From Pseudomonadota bacterium (lineage in GTDB: Bacteria; Pseudomonadota; Gammaproteobacteria; Steroidobacterales; Steroidobacteraceae), in assembly GCA_016713725.1 (NCBI GenBank), contig JADJOO010000014.1, forward strand, positions 1-64,000: a stretch of DNA of 64,000 bases, written 5' to 3'. A model generated the notes under the pieces. That model did no database searches. It saw only the letters and a program-made list of their open reading frames with translations, and had not been told where the DNA came from. Each line of letters opens with the position of its first letter. Position 1 is the stretch's first letter. Of the stretch, positions 19,361 through 29,440 are shown one piece after another. Position numbers and translations under genes: made by a program.

Positions 19361-20557
19361 ATGAAGGACGTTAGCGAAGAAGCTCGAGGCACCGACCTCC
19401 CGATTCGCAAGGGCGGGCTGGACACAGACGCATTGGGTCGTCTCGACGCCTGCATCCAGCGCTATATCGACAATGGCGACCACTTCGGTGCCTCTATTGT
19501 CGTAGCGCGCGGTGGCGTAGTGGCACACCGACGTTCCTTCGGCACTTCCGCGCCGGGGCGGCCAGCCGCCGAAGACGATCTGTTCTGCGCCATGTCACTT
19601 ACAAAGTCCTTCACGGCCGCGCTGGTGCTCCGTGCCATCGACCAGGGGAGGTTCACGCTCGACACGCGAGTCGCGGAAATAGTTCCGGTGTTCGCCTCCG
19701 GTGGCAAGCAGAACGTGACGGTCCGGCAGTTGCTGAATCACACCGGTGGCGCATACGCCAGCATTCTCCCGGCGCCGCCTTCGTTGCAGCCGATGGAACT
19801 CGGCGATCTGGCGAAAACATCGGCAGCGTTCAGCGCGATGCCGGCGGCTTACGCCCCAGGTACCCGTTGTGTCTACTCGCCACTCGCGGGCATCGGCGTG
19901 CTCGGCCACATGCTTGTGCTTACCGATCCCGCCAAGCGGTCTTTCCGCGACATTGCGCGCGAGGACCTGTTCGAACCGCTCGGCATGGTCGACACGCGGT
20001 TTGGAGGTCCAAAGAACGAACCTCGTCGTGTGCCGATGTCGTACACGCCGAAGTTGTCCAATCCCGGACCGGAGGCTCTGGCCAAGTACTTGGATGCACT
20101 TTTCGACGAGCCATCGGAGGTGCCTGCCGGCAACGCCTTCACGACTGTCGACGATGTGTTCCGGTTCGCCGAAGTGCTGCGTCTCCGTGGTGACAATGGC
20201 AAATTCAGGCTGATGTCCCAAGCCTTGTGCGACTACGGCACCCAGAACCACACCGGTGACATGAAAAGCGCAGCCTGGGACTTTTACACCGAGGCGCATG
20301 GGCTGCCTGAGTTCCCGGCCAACTTTTCGCTCCTTGGTGGTTACTCACGCGGTACGGGGCATCACATGACCGGGGCGGGGTGCACCGCCTCGGCGAGAGC
20401 GTTCTATGCAGTCGGCGGCGGATCGACGATGTACATGGTGGATCCCGCGCGGGACCTGACGTTCGTCTTCCTGAGCGCAGGATTCATCGACGGACTGGCC
20501 CACCTCCAGCGACTGTGCCGCCTGAGCGATCTGGCGCTGGCGGCTTGCGTCGACTGA
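19361..20557 (+). CDS. Serine hydrolase, beta-lactamase/esterase class C family
   Basis: Penicillin-binding-protein-like hydrolase of about 398 residues. The nucleophile motif S-x-x-K is in AMSLTKSFTAAL, the Tyr motif is probably in CVYSPLAGIGVLGHML, and VRQLLNHTGGAYAS is the usual conserved block. No signal peptide is evident, so a cytoplasmic esterase or lactonase such as EstB-type enzymes is more likely than an antibiotic-resistance enzyme. The ATG at 19361 is preferred over earlier in-frame starts because GGAGGGGCAAA precedes it and the promoter/operator lies just upstream. A lactone- or ester-opening step in the local pathway is inferred. Confidence 0.82.
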   Translation: MKDVSEEARGTDLPIRKGGLDTDALGRLDACIQRYIDNGDHFGASIVVARGGVVAHRRSFGTSAPGRPAAEDDLFCAMSLTKSFTAALVLRAIDQGRFTLDTRVAEIVPVFASGGKQNVTVRQLLNHTGGAYASILPAPPSLQPMELGDLAKTSAAFSAMPAAYAPGTRCVYSPLAGIGVLGHMLVLTDPAKRSFRDIAREDLFEPLGMVDTRFGGPKNEPRRVPMSYTPKLSNPGPEALAKYLDALFDEPSEVPAGNAFTTVDDVFRFAEVLRLRGDNGKFRLMSQALCDYGTQNHTGDMKSAAWDFYTEAHGLPEFPANFSLLGGYSRGTGHHMTGAGCTASARAFYAVGGGSTMYMVDPARDLTFVFLSAGFIDGLAHLQRLCRLSDLALAACVD

Positions 20558-20582
20558 GATACGAGCAGGTCGTGGCGCTTCG

Positions 20583-21440
20583 ATGAGCCTGCAAGACAAG
20601 ACGCTGTTCATCACGGGCGCAAGCCGCGGCATCGGGCTCGCCATTGCGCTGCGCGCGGCCAGAGACGGCGCGAACGTCGTCGTGGCGGCTAAGACGGCGG
20701 CCCCGCATCCTAAACTGCCGGGCACGATCTTCAGCGCGGCCGAGCAGATCGAACAGGCAGGCGGTCGCGCGCTTCCGGTTGTGGTCGACGTGCGCGACGA
20801 AGCATCCGTGCGAGCAGCACTCGATGCGACCGTGGAACGCTTCGGCGGCGTCGACATATGCGTCAACAACGCGTCTGCCATCAGCCTGACCGGCACGCTC
20901 GAGACGGAGATGAAGCGCTACGACTTGATGCACCAGGTCAACGGACGCGGCGCGTTCCTCGTCTCGCGCTTGTGCATCCCATACCTCCGTAAATCTGCAA
21001 ATCCACACGTGCTGACTCTCAGTCCGCCGCTCGATCTCCGTCCCCAGTGGTTTGCCGCTCATGCGGCATACACGGCGTCCAAGTACGTGATGAGCCTTTA
21101 TATGTTGGCGATGGCCGCCGAGTTCCGGCACGACGGTATTGCTTGCAACAGTCTTTGGCCGCGGACGACCATCGCGACGTCGGCGGTCAAGTTCGTCGTC
21201 GGCAACGACGACACGATGACGCGATCTCGCAAGCCGGCGATCATGGCCGACGCGGCTCATGCGATCTGCAGCCGACCTGCACGTTCGTGCACGGGACGCT
21301 TTTTCCTGGATGACGAGGTTCTCTGGGAGGAAGGGGTGCGCGATTTCAGTGCCTATGCGTGCGACCCCTCGGCGGAGTTGGCAGTGGATCTCTTTGTGGA
21401 TCCAATGGCGCCGGCACCGCCGGGTGTTCGCGTGGTTTGA
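20583..21440 (+). CDS. HSDL2-like short-chain dehydrogenase
   Basis: The 285-residue SDR is of the hydroxysteroid-dehydrogenase-like-2 type. It has FITGASRGIGLAIALRAARD, the family-specific AAKTAAPHPKLPGTIFSAAE, VNNASAISLTGTLET, the Ser region LTLSPPLDL and the catalytic YTASK. It lacks the SCP2 lipid-binding domain of eukaryotic HSDL2. The ATG is 25 bp after the serine hydrolase stop, so the two are probably co-transcribed. About 107 bp of this gene (20763-20869) recur almost unchanged at 30400-30506. Confidence 0.88.
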   Translation: MSLQDKTLFITGASRGIGLAIALRAARDGANVVVAAKTAAPHPKLPGTIFSAAEQIEQAGGRALPVVVDVRDEASVRAALDATVERFGGVDICVNNASAISLTGTLETEMKRYDLMHQVNGRGAFLVSRLCIPYLRKSANPHVLTLSPPLDLRPQWFAAHAAYTASKYVMSLYMLAMAAEFRHDGIACNSLWPRTTIATSAVKFVVGNDDTMTRSRKPAIMADAAHAICSRPARSCTGRFFLDDEVLWEEGVRDFSAYACDPSAELAVDLFVDPMAPAPPGVRVV

Positions 21441-21459
21441 ACAGGATCGTCATGTAGCC

Positions 21460-22155
21460 ATGCAGTCCCTGAACTCTGGACGAAAGCCCGGACGTCCAAT
21501 CGGTGGCGACGCGGCGGTCCGAAACGTGCTGCTGATGCGCGCCAGGGAGCTGTTCCTGCGGCACGGCTTCCACGACGTCAGCACACGCCGAATTGCGAAC
21601 GCAGCCGGCACCACGCCGGCGACCATTCGGTATCACTTCGGCGACAAAATGGGCTTGTATCGGGTCATGATCGAGTCGGCCGTTCAACCTTTCATTGAGG
21701 ACGTGCAGCGTCTCGCGAGCGGCGAGGATGCCGAGACGACTGATCTCGAAGCATTGATTCGCGCGTACATAACGATGGTAGCCGACAATCCATGGTTTCC
21801 AATGCTTCTCGTTCGGGAGGCGTTCGCGCAGGAAGGCCCGATGCGTACCGAATTGGTCGAGCGCTTTGCATGGCGGATTGCGCCGGCGCTGGCTGCTGTC
21901 CTGCACCGCGAGCGGGCGCAGGGCAGGCTACGGCCCGACCTCGATTTGACCAGTGCAGCAGTGTCACTGCTGGGCCTTTGCGTTTTTCCGTTCCTGTCGT
22001 TACCAATCACAGGGCCTCTGCTCGGCTTCCGGCCTGACGGTGACGACCTGCAACGCTTCATCCGCCACACGGCGCAGTTGTTTCGCGAAGGTGTCGCTGC
22101 CCGTCCGGAGAAGGACCGCCTACTTTCTCTTGATGCGCGAGGTAACCGACCGTGA
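21460..22155 (+). CDS. TetR-family regulator
   Basis: The 231-residue protein has an N-terminal helix-turn-helix (LFLRHGFHDVSTRRIANAAG, TTPATIRYHFGDKMGLYR), preceded by a basic arm (R-K-P-G-R-P). The C-terminal ligand domain resembles the CerR-type TetR_C (NPWFPMLLVREAFAQEGPMR). Its stop overlaps the GTG of the next gene by 4 bp (GTGA), so the two are translationally coupled. That gene is a fragment of an acetoacetyl-CoA synthetase, whose operon it may have controlled. No frameshift is seen. Confidence 0.88.
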   Translation: MQSLNSGRKPGRPIGGDAAVRNVLLMRARELFLRHGFHDVSTRRIANAAGTTPATIRYHFGDKMGLYRVMIESAVQPFIEDVQRLASGEDAETTDLEALIRAYITMVADNPWFPMLLVREAFAQEGPMRTELVERFAWRIAPALAAVLHRERAQGRLRPDLDLTSAAVSLLGLCVFPFLSLPITGPLLGFRPDGDDLQRFIRHTAQLFREGVAARPEKDRLLSLDARGNRP

Positions 22156-23260
22156 CTGGGATTCTCACCTCGGTTTGCGAGGGCGACCTGCTGTGGACGC
22201 CGCGCGCCGACTTCGCCGCCGCCGCGAACGTGACCCATTATCAAGCCTGGCTCGAGCGCACGCGCGGACGGGCTGCCTCCAGCTACGACGAACTATGGCA
22301 GTGGTCCGTCGACGATCCAGAGGCGTTCTGGGGCTCGTTGTGGGAGTACTTCGATGTTCTGAGCAGCGAGCCATACCGGAGCGTGCTCAGCGACCGCAGT
22401 ATGCCCGGCTGCCGGTGGTTCGAGGGTAGTCTTGTCAACTACACGGAGCACCTGCTGCGACACGAGTCAGTCGCTTCCCCGACGGGGTCGCGGTCCTGCA
22501 TGCGACTGAGACTCAGCAGCTGGCAAGCGTGACCTGGCATGAGCTTGGGTCGCAGGTCAGAATCCTTGCGACGCGCATGCGCGCCCTCGGCATCCGTCCG
22601 GGCGACCGCGTTGTGTCGTACATGCCGAACGTGCCTGCCACAGTCGTCGCAATGATGGCCACGACCGCGATCGGTGCGGTGTGGTCATCGGCGGCACCGG
22701 AGTTTGGCGTCAGCACCGTCGTCGACCGCTTCGCCCAGATCGCCCCGACGCTTCTGTTCGCGGCGGACGGCTATCGCTTCGGCGGGCGGACCTTCCCGCG
22801 CGGTGCGGAGGTGGGGGAGATACTGGCAGCGCTGCCCTCGCTTCGGCACGTGGTCTGGCTGCCGCAACTCGGCGAGGCTGCGCCGCCACCCGCCGATCCG
22901 CGCGTGATCGCGTGTCACGACATGGTCGCGGGTCCCGCGATTGCGCGTAGGTATTCAGTACGAGCGGGTGGGCTGCGAGCACCCGCTCTGGATCGTGTTT
23001 TCTTCGGGCACCACCGGCCTGCGGAAGCCGATCGTGCACGGCCACGTCGGCGTGCTGATGGAGCACCTCAAGCTCGTCAGCCTGCACATGAACCTGCGAC
23101 GGGGCAGCCGTCTACTGTTCTATACAACCACCGGCTGGATGATGTGGAACATCGTCATTGCAGCGTTCCACGCGGGCGCCGTTGCAGTGCTCTACGACGG
23201 CAATCCGTTGTACCCAGGGCCGGACCGGCTCTGGCAGTTGGCGCGAGTGCTCGGGTTCCG
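22152..23260 (+). pseudogene. Acetoacetyl-CoA synthetase, N-terminal half
   Basis: A GTG start overlaps the TetR stop. The N-terminal ACAS_N region (TRGRAASSYDELWQWSVDDP, FWGSLWEYFDV) is followed by the adenylation domain: VSYMPNVPATVVAMMATTAI, GAVWSSAAPEFGVSTVVDRF, the P-loop WIVFSSGTTGLRKPIVHGHV and YTTTGWMMWN. Shifts lie near 22490 and 22945. The similarity stops around 23255 (R-L-W-Q-L-A-R-V-L-G), before the second half of the adenylation domain and the C-terminal lid. A fitting C-terminal half lies at 36518-37341 on the same strand. The enzyme would ligate CoA to acetoacetate or a similar 3-oxoacid. Confidence 0.85.
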
Positions 23261-23901
23261 TCCCCGTCACCCGCGCCGGTTGGGCGTGCAGCGAGTTCCG
23301 CTGTCTCCAACCCTGCCTCGAGCTCGTGCGCAGCTTCTTTCGCCACAGTGGCCTCCGTGTTATCCGAATCACTGAGGATCAGTAAAGGCGGAGCATGTCG
23401 CGATCACAAGGACGGACGACATCCGCTGCCCGCCACCCGAACAACGGCAATGACCTTGTCATGGGTCCCGCGATGCCTGTATGGCAGAAGCCAATAGCTA
23501 TATCCCTTTTGCGGAATGGGCAACAAGGGAAGCCATCATGTAGCTTACGGCTCAAAGTTAGACCACCTCTCGTGCGTGCCTGAGCCGGACGAGAGTACAG
23601 GGCAGGTACACGATGGAGCCCCGCGCATCATGAGGCGGAATAGATGTGCCGCGCCAGGTAGGCGGCCGATCATAGTGGATCACATTTGTCAGTGCGATCG
23701 CCGATGAGGCGCTCGGCTCCACCGTCACTCACATCTAGCGGTCGCTCGACAAGGGTCATCTCACAGCGACGCAGACGCTTAGCTCCTCACGCCGCCTGCC
23801 GTCACGCCGGCAGGCGTCGTAGGTGATCGCCTTTTGTAGGGAGCTTCTGGCGAGCTCCACGTCAGGTTCGAATTGTACGGTTCATTAACGAGGCATGAGG
23901 G
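23261..23901. other. No gene recognised; break point and receptor leader
   Basis: After the acetoacetyl-CoA synthetase break the sequence has no recognisable coding region on either strand. The last ~100 bp precede the TonB receptor start; no strong promoter could be singled out. Confidence 0.5.
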
Positions 23902-26151
23902 ATGACACACAGCAAACCAACACTGCGGCTGATCAGGCAATCCACTGCTCTGGCGGCGCTGGTTCTTTCGGGCATGAATGCCTCGCCCGCCGCAGAGGCT
24001 CAGGAGCCGGTCGATCCCGCCGCCGCGGCGGCCCGCGATGCCGATACCACAGGCCGATCCAAGACTCAGCTCGAGATGATCGTCGTTACGGCGACTCGGA
24101 CCGGTGAGACAAACATTCAGGACACGCCCATTGCGATTTCCGCGTTCAGCGCGGATCGTCTGGAGCAGAGCGGTGCCACCAACGTTCAATCGCTCGTGGC
24201 GCTCACGCCGAGCCTCCAAATCGCGGAGAATGCCCATTATCCGCAAATATATATTCGCGGCGTCGGCACCAATATCATTCTCGGAAATGCCGACCCCAGC
24301 ACGACCGTGCACCTGGATGGCGTAGTACATGGCGCGGCCGTACGCGACCTATTCCCAGTTCCTCGATATCGAGCGTGTAGAGGTGCTGCGCGGGCCTCAG
24401 GAGTGCTCTTTGGCCGCAATTCGGCCGGCGGCACAATCAATGTGATTACGCGAGACCCGAGCAACGAGTTCCAGGGAAAGGCTCTGATCACACTTGGTAA
24501 CGAAAATTCACGCCAGGTTTCAGCGGTGATCAGCGGTCCTTTGGCAGGCAGCCTCTTAGGTTCGCTCGCCGGAATCTATTCGAAGCGTGACGGCCTGATC
24601 GAGAAATATCGTTGCCGGGAATGAGGTTTCAGCAGCGACGACACGCTAGCGGTCCGGGCAAGCTGCGCCTGAATTTGTCGGACCGGTTTAGCTTCACGCT
24701 TGCTGGGGACTACAGCGACAACGATGGGATTCCGGCGCTGAATTCCAAGATTATTGCCGTCCGGCCCGGCTTTACCCTGCCCCTGAACACCGATGTTTTG
24801 TCGAATGCCTACCGAGCGTCCACAGACTATCCAGCCTCCGCCAACCTCAGAAACGCAGGAGTCTCGCTGAACGCAGAGGTTAAGGTCCTCGACGATGTCT
24901 CTCTGCAGTCGATTACCGCATATCGTGACAACAGGGCCCAAAATACCCTTGATACTGACGGTACGGAACTCCGATTGCGCGAGTCCGCAATAATAGAAAC
25001 TCAGGATCAGTTTACACAGGAGATACTGGCAAATTTCAGCAATTCTCGTCTGAAGGCTGTTGTTGGTCTTTTCTACCTTGAAGAGAATGTCGACACGTGT
25101 TGTACGGTCAATACCGTGTTGGCCAACCAGCAGCTGGTCCTCTTGCCGGAAATGAGCACCAAGAGCTATTCCGCGTTTGGCAACGCGCGACCTTCAATAT
25201 CACCGATCGTCTGTCGGCGAGCGCCGGGGCCCGCTATGTGAACGACGAGAAGACATTGGCCCAGGACCTCTCGGGAGTTGTTCTGTCAACGGGTGTTGCC
25301 GCGGCCCGTCTTGTGGTTAACGACAAAGAGACAGCCGACGCGTGGACGCCGAAGTTCGGGGTGGAATACAAGATCAGTCCCGACGTCATGGTGTATGCCT
25401 CCGCGAGCAAGGGTTTCAAAAGCGGCGGCCTGAATGCGAGCGCAACGCGTGTCGGCACTGGATATGACCCGGAAACTCTCTGGGCGTACGAATTGGGCGT
25501 GAAATCCGGTTTGTTCGATGAGCGGCTCCGTCTTAACGCCGCCGCTTTCCACTATGACTATGAGGACCTGCAGGTTCAGCAGATCGTTACCGTGCCGGTC
25601 CCGGCTCTGGTCATCGCCAATGCGGCCACCGCGAAGATCGATGGAGTTGAAGTCGAGTGGGAGGCTTCGCTGGCCCGCGACTTCCGGATCGGCGGTTTCG
25701 CAAACTGGCTGGACGGCACCTCTGGGAATTACACGGCGATTGTCGACGGCCGACCAGCGCCCGCGACAGGAGAGCAGATGATGCAAGCGCCAGAATGGAA
25801 GTTTGGCCTTTACGCCGACTATCGGTACGACCTTGGGGTGGTGAGGCCATCTTCGCGTTCAGTGACGCAGCCCGGCAGGACGACCTCAAATTGGTGCCCA
25901 GCTTCAATACGCTCCCGGGTGGCGCGGTCAATCCCGCGCTCGAGGACGCGCTCACGCAGGACGCCTACACCCTGGTCAATGCGCGCCTCGGCTACGAGGG
26001 CAACGGTGGGAAATGGCGAATTGCGGCTTTCGTACGCAATGCCTTCAACGAAGAGTATTTCGTAGCGGGTGATGCGACTCCACCGCCTGGATATGGCGGG
26101 ATGCCCGGTGTGCCCCGCACCTATGGCATCGAGTTTGGTCTCGAGTTCTAA
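23902..26151 (+). CDS. TonB-dependent receptor (several frameshifts)
   Basis: Outer-membrane receptor of about 750 codons. It has a signal peptide (residues 1-34), then QLEMIVVTATRTGETNIQDT, a plug domain (IYIRGVGTNIILGNADPST; VLFGRNSAGGTINVITRDPS) and a beta-barrel (VYASASKGFKSGGLNASATR; FHYDYEDLQVQQIVTVPVP), ending in Y-G-I-E-F-G-L-E-F. A compensating pair of indels near 24335/24395 hides the VERVEVLRGPQG block, and single shifts occur near 24615, 25190 and 25840. All domains are present. A hairpin follows the stop, then the CocE/NonD hydrolase, which may act on the same imported compound. Confidence 0.85.
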
Positions 26152-26168
26152 GTGACGGCTGGTCATGG

Positions 26169-26190
26169 GATGGGCGCCGCAGCGCCCATC
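26169..26190 (+). terminator. Strong hairpin after TonB receptor
   Basis: GATGGGCGC (26169-26177) and GCGCCCATC (26182-26190) form a perfect 9-bp stem with a CGCA tetraloop, 18 bp after the receptor stop. Only three T follow, so it may attenuate rather than end transcription into the hydrolase gene at 26227. Confidence 0.45.
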
Positions 26191-26226
26191 GTTTACGCAT
26201 CAAGACGAACCCAAGAGGAAACTTCA

Positions 26227-28604
26227 GTGCAGAACAAGGCCAGATCAGCCATCGCATTTCTGGCAGGGCTATTGTGCCTCTGCTCGCCCTGGCCGCTCAC
26301 GGGGAGATTCGAACCGGTGTCTTTGCAGGGCCCGTCATCGGATTGAAATACGAAACGCCCACTTGTCAGGCGTGACCAATGAGAAAGGACAATTTCGGTA
26401 TCGGGAGGAGAGAGTCGATCACCTTCAGCATCGGCAAACCGGCTTAGGCCGACCAGACTGCACCGCGGGTGACCTTGCGCACTTATTGGACCGCACGTAT
26501 GGCGACATCGAAAAGTTGAAAGATCCCGAGCTGGTCAATATGGCCCGTTTCGTGCAAACCCTGGACCATGACGGGAATGTCGAAAACGGCGTAACGATTG
26601 CTCCCAAGGCGCACGAGATCGTGGGCGATCGCTTCATCAATTTCGGTCAGGTTAATCTGGCTCGAAATGAAGTCTCATTGATGGTGGGGGCAACCGGCGG
26701 CACTCGACCCTTTGGCAATCCCAAAGAGGCCGTTGATATGTTCTCCGGCGATCCTGGAGTGCTCCGGCTCCTGGCGGACCTGAATAACACTCGGGGTGTT
26801 CACCGCTGCCACGCCGCGGCAGTTGCGCTCGCCCGCGGCAGCCGTCAATGAAGTGCGGCGCAACATTCGCGGCATCATCAAGTCGACGGATGTCAGGATC
26901 CCACTGCGCGATGGATCCTACGTCCTGGCGGACGTGTTCCGTCCGGATGACGACGGCAAGTACCCGCCTGTATTAGCTATGACGACCTACGGGAAAGCCT
27001 CTAATCGTGGATGTACCTGCAATGCGGCGGATGTGGAAAAGCACGAAACAATCGAGGACGAGTACTTTTCGGGCAATACCGAAGGCGAGCTTTTCGAAAA
27101 TCATGAGACTGCGGAGACGGCTATTTGGGTGCCCAGGGGTTATGTGGTAGTTCGTATCGACACCCGCGGCACGTGCAACAGCCCGGGGACGCAGGCGGTA
27201 TTCAGTTACCAAGAGGCCAAAGATTACTCCGATGCCATTGAATGGGCCGCGCAGCAGCCTTGGTCGAACGGTAAAGTGGGGACTTGGGGAATGTCCTATA
27301 CAGCCATGACTCAGGGCAATGTGGCCCAGCTGCAACCGCCGCACCTGAAGGCGATGGTTGTCATGAGCACCGACATCAACTACTACGAAGAGATGCTGTT
27401 TACAGGCGGCATCTACAACCAGGAGTTTCCCGGTTATTGGTGGGTAGGAATGGCCAATGCCCACTGCGGTGAGCGCCCGCGGGTGAACTTTGTTCAAACG
27501 GTCAAAGCCAATCCGTTTAACGATCCTGCTCTTTACGGTCCGACGGGCTCATTGTGGCCGAGTCCGGACATGAGCAAAGTGGTCGTGCCGCAATGGATAA
27601 TGATGCCCCAGACGCACACCGCACATATCCATCAGCTTGGCAGCAGCGAGGCCTACATTCACGCTAACACCAAGGACAAGAAACTGGACGTTGTCGAGAA
27701 CTGGTTCTTGCCGGCTTATAAGAGTGTCGAGGATCACATCGCGTTCTTCGACCATTGGCTGAAGGCGTCCGAACGGGATTATGGATAAGCCGCCGGTGCG
27801 CATGCAGGTGCGCACCGGCAATGGCAACTATTTTCTGCAGCACGAAGCCGAGTGGCCGATCGCACGGACGAAGTACACCCGGCTTTATCTGGATGCCTCG
27901 CCTTCGACCTGGGAAGGGGACGGCAAGCGGAAGGATTTCCAGCGTCTGTCCATGAAGCAGCCGGCTGCGGAGAAACGCACGACGTATTCGGCAGAGGTGG
28001 ACTACGGGGCGCTCGAACCGCGCAGGGCTCTGGGCACCCCCTGCTGGGCAACCGGCACGTCGTTTGTGACAGAGCCCCTGCAGGAAGACATGCTGCTGGC
28101 CGGCTACATGAAACTGGGGCTATGGGTTTCCTCGACCAGCACTGATATGGATATCGTCGCTTCGGTGCGCGTCATCGATGACAGGAACCAGGAGATCAAC
28201 TATTCCGGTCCACCGGTGTTGGCCGACCCCGCTTACTACACATATCCCGTTGGGTTCGGCGCTCTGAAAGCCTCGCATCGCAAGATCGATCCCGCGCGCA
28301 CGACCGAATACACGGTCAAGCATACTCACTTGAAGGCGGACTATGCGCCCCTGAAAGCCGGTGAGGTCGTTCCCGTTGAGGTGGAGATCTGGCCGAGTAC
28401 GGCGCTGATCAGGAAGGGGAGTCGCATCCGGCTGGATGTACAGCCCTACAACGGCTGCGGCCATGGTTCCCGATACCAATATGACGCGAGCTGCCACGCG
28501 GGGCGGAAAACACCCTCTACACCGGTCCGGATCACCTGAGCTACCTGCAACTGCCGGTCATACCGGCCAAAGGGACCGCCAACCGCCGAATCGCAAGCGA
28601 ATGA
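26227..28604 (+). CDS. CocE/NonD-type alpha/beta hydrolase with extra N-terminal domain (frameshifted)
   Basis: A GTG start leads into a signal-peptide-like segment (AIAFLAGLLCLCSPWPL), then a small domain of the kind found in surface lipoproteins (SGVTNEKGQFRYRE, then LVNMARFVQTLDHDGNVENG). From about 26850 comes an X-Pro dipeptidyl-peptidase S15-type hydrolase: VRIPLRDGSYVLADVFRP, the nucleophile GTWGMSYTAMTQG and the late His in THTAHIHQLG. The C-terminal jelly-roll domain is at LYLDASPSTWEGDGKRKDF to IRLDVQPYNG. Shifts lie near 26350, 26420, 26810, 27775 and 28490; the true end (YTGPDHLSYLQLPV) stops at 28604. It probably is an exported esterase or acylase; the substrate is unknown. Confidence 0.8.
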
Positions 28605-28868
28605 CGGCGACGGTAAGTCGACCTCCCCCGTCTGTGAACAGCGATCGGGTTTGGCCGCTGGTGCCGGGCGGGTGAGGTCGGACGTGAAGAGGCGGTTCAG
28701 GGAAGGGCAGCCCATCGGGTGCCTCAGGGAATCCGCTCAGGGCGTGGCACTTCTACATTGTTCTATCATCGAGGCGTGAGTTGATCGTCCCCGCGAGATG
28801 CGCAGTAATCCTTTTCCTGTCGCTGATGGCCTTCCCCGCTCCCGCGGCTGAACCTGAGAGCGCGACAG
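28605..28868. other. No gene recognised
   Basis: Short GC-rich spacer between the hydrolase and a beta-propeller fragment. Nothing supportable was found on either strand. Confidence 0.5.
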
Positions 28869-29340
28869 GTGCTCGGCTGTCTCGCCGGTGAGATTAAGTA
28901 CGGCCTACCGGCCGACCGGCGATGCGCTCCATGCCGTTGTCTACGACCACACGATCCCGGAACGCAGAAGACCGCTATGCCTTCAGCGCCGGCAGCGACT
29001 GGTCACAGGCCGCCAATCACCTCCGGTGTCGGTCCATCCCTGCATGATGCGACGATGGGTCTGGAGGGCGATCTCTGGTTCTTGAGCATGGCGTCGATTC
29101 CCGGCCGCACGATCGGAAAGATCGACGGCGTGACCGGGCGGTTCACTTCCTTCGTCTCCCTGGGAGAGAGGGCAGGCACCAATGGCCGCAGCCACGCGAT
29201 CATTACTGCGCGGGATGGCACGATCTGGTTCAACCACGCCCGCGGGCCGCAGCTTCTCTTCGGCGAACTGGGTTTCATGGATCCGCGGACTAACGCCACG
29301 GGCAGGGTTGCCGGTCCGGAAATCACTGTCAAGCCGGTGA
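28869..29340 (+). pseudogene. Streptogramin lyase-like beta-propeller fragment
   Basis: The clear part is about 29020-29280: VGPSLHDATMGLEGDLWFLS, IGKIDGVTGRFTSFVSLGER and ARDGTIWFNHARGPQLLFGE. These are repeated D-G-x-x-W-F blades typical of virginiamycin B lyase/SMP-30-like propellers. The 5' part is shifted (an alternative frame reads A-L-H-A-V-V-Y-D-H-T-I-P) and only two or three blades of the expected seven exist. A more complete relative is at 54541-56189. The tail up to 29444 is not propeller-like. Confidence 0.55.
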
Positions 29341-29440
29341 TCTCCTCAGCCCCGGCTTTCTCCATGCCACTCACCAAATGGCACGAGATCGTGCTGTTGT
29401 GCGTGGTGATTGTCATTAGGAAAATCGCAAGGGAAATCTC

